From: JBBRFH01 sp038224615 | Lineage (GTDB): Bacteria > Planctomycetota > Phycisphaerae > Tepidisphaerales > Tepidisphaeraceae | Length of the DNA stretch: 5,379 nt | NCBI GenBank assembly: GCA_038224615.1 | Contig: JBBRFH010000238.1 | Location: 1 to 5,379, forward strand | Reading direction: 5' to 3' | Part shown: positions 5,028 through 5,379 of the stretch, piece by piece | Position numbering within the stretch: position 1 is the first letter of the stretch | Layout: each line of letters opens with the position of its first letter | Translations under genes and position numbers: made by a program | Notes under the pieces: generated by a model | What the model saw: the letters and a program-made list of their open reading frames with translations, nothing else | What the model was told of the DNA's origin: nothing | Database searches by the model: none

Positions 5028-5379
5028 ATGAGCAGAAACACGGCGGCCTGGGTCGCGATTGCCGGATTGGGACTGGGCGCGATGGCGCAGGACGCGCTGG
5101 CGATCATCGTCAACGACGACTCTGCATCCACCAGCAACCCCGCCGCCAACAAGGCAGCGCCGTCGAGCGGCGCGCCGTGGGGTAATGTCGGCTGGCGTGG
5201 CTTCGGCACGGGTGGCGCAGACGCCGCGACAGGCGTCTACATCGGCAACGGCTGGGTTCTGACCGCCAACCACGTCGGTGCCGGGCCGATCACGCTGTTT
5301 ACCGATAACCCCTCAGGCGGCACGCAGTACGTTCGAGACAATACAGTCCCCGCCGTCCAATTGAACAACCCTGGTGCCG
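5028..5379 (+). CDS. Secreted trypsin-like serine protease, N-terminal part (3' end outside window)
   Basis: The frame is open from ATG 5028 to the window end, giving 117 residues. Residues 1-25 are a signal peptide: a short polar start (MSRNT), a hydrophobic core (AAWVAIAGLGLGAMA) and a likely signal-peptidase site after ALA25, so the mature protein would begin IIVNDDSAS. A region rich in Ser, Ala, Pro and Gly (about 32-55) follows. GVYIGNGWVLTANHVGAG (69-86) is the hallmark of the chymotrypsin/trypsin fold around the catalytic histidine, here H82; family members usually have T-A-A-H-C or T-A-A-H-V. The catalytic Asp and Ser lie beyond the window, so activity cannot be judged. Related proteins in planctomycetes often end in a sorting or anchoring domain such as PEP-CTERM; whether this one does is not visible. 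It is transcribed divergently from lutA, with no obvious functional link. Confidence 0.8.
   Translation, partial: MSRNTAAWVAIAGLGLGAMAQDALAIIVNDDSASTSNPAANKAAPSSGAPWGNVGWRGFGTGGADAATGVYIGNGWVLTANHVGAGPITLFTDNPSGGTQYVRDNTVPAVQLNNPGA

Noticed and set aside
1..5379. CRISPR arrays, tRNA or rRNA genes, insertion sequences
   Set aside because: I saw no regularly spaced direct repeats, no tRNA-like TTCGA arm and acceptor pairing, no rRNA segments and no transposase motifs in the six frames.

Overview
This GC-rich window carries six protein-coding genes, two of them cut by the window edges, arranged as ordinary bacterial chromosome. The source is most likely a planctomycete, possibly of the Phycisphaerae. 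That is an inference from general impression: small, mostly single-gene transcription units, a secreted trypsin-like protein with a TANHV active-site motif, a pRiA4b ORF-3 family protein, and palindromic intergenic repeats. No rRNA or other decisive marker is present.

Layout. Bases 1-177 are the 3' end of a cheW-type chemotaxis coupling gene. It is followed after 76 bp by a complete methyl-accepting chemotaxis protein gene (254-1825), probably in the same chemosensory operon. A strong GC-rich hairpin at 1880-1922 with a U-rich tail closes that unit. A 256-bp intergenic region holds this terminator, a candidate promoter and a long leader hairpin ahead of gltD (2082-3554), which encodes the complete small subunit of NADPH-dependent glutamate synthase. 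Behind gltD lies a compound palindromic repeat (3573-3636), then about 160 bp of apparently non-coding DNA. Next is a very short pRiA4b ORF-3 family gene (3801-4049) that looks internally deleted or naturally reduced. Its stop codon overlaps an inverted repeat, and about 125 bp of repeat-rich DNA follows.

On the minus strand, 4176-4928 encodes a complete LutA/YkgE-type protein with two cysteine-rich CCG domains, starting at GTG behind a good ribosome-binding site. A 99-bp divergent promoter region separates it from the last gene, which starts at 5028 on the plus strand and runs off the window. That gene encodes an exported trypsin-like serine protease of which the signal peptide and the catalytic-histidine motif are visible.

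How they fit together. CheW and the receptor form one signalling unit. GltD (nitrogen assimilation) and LutA (2-hydroxyacid oxidation) are each normally part of a multi-subunit enzyme whose partner genes (gltB; lutB and lutC) are not next to them here. I found no clear sign of an undescribed defence, mobile or biosynthetic system. The points most worth a second look are the palindromic repeats, the shortened pRiA4b protein, the gltD leader hairpin and the unlinked enzyme subunits.
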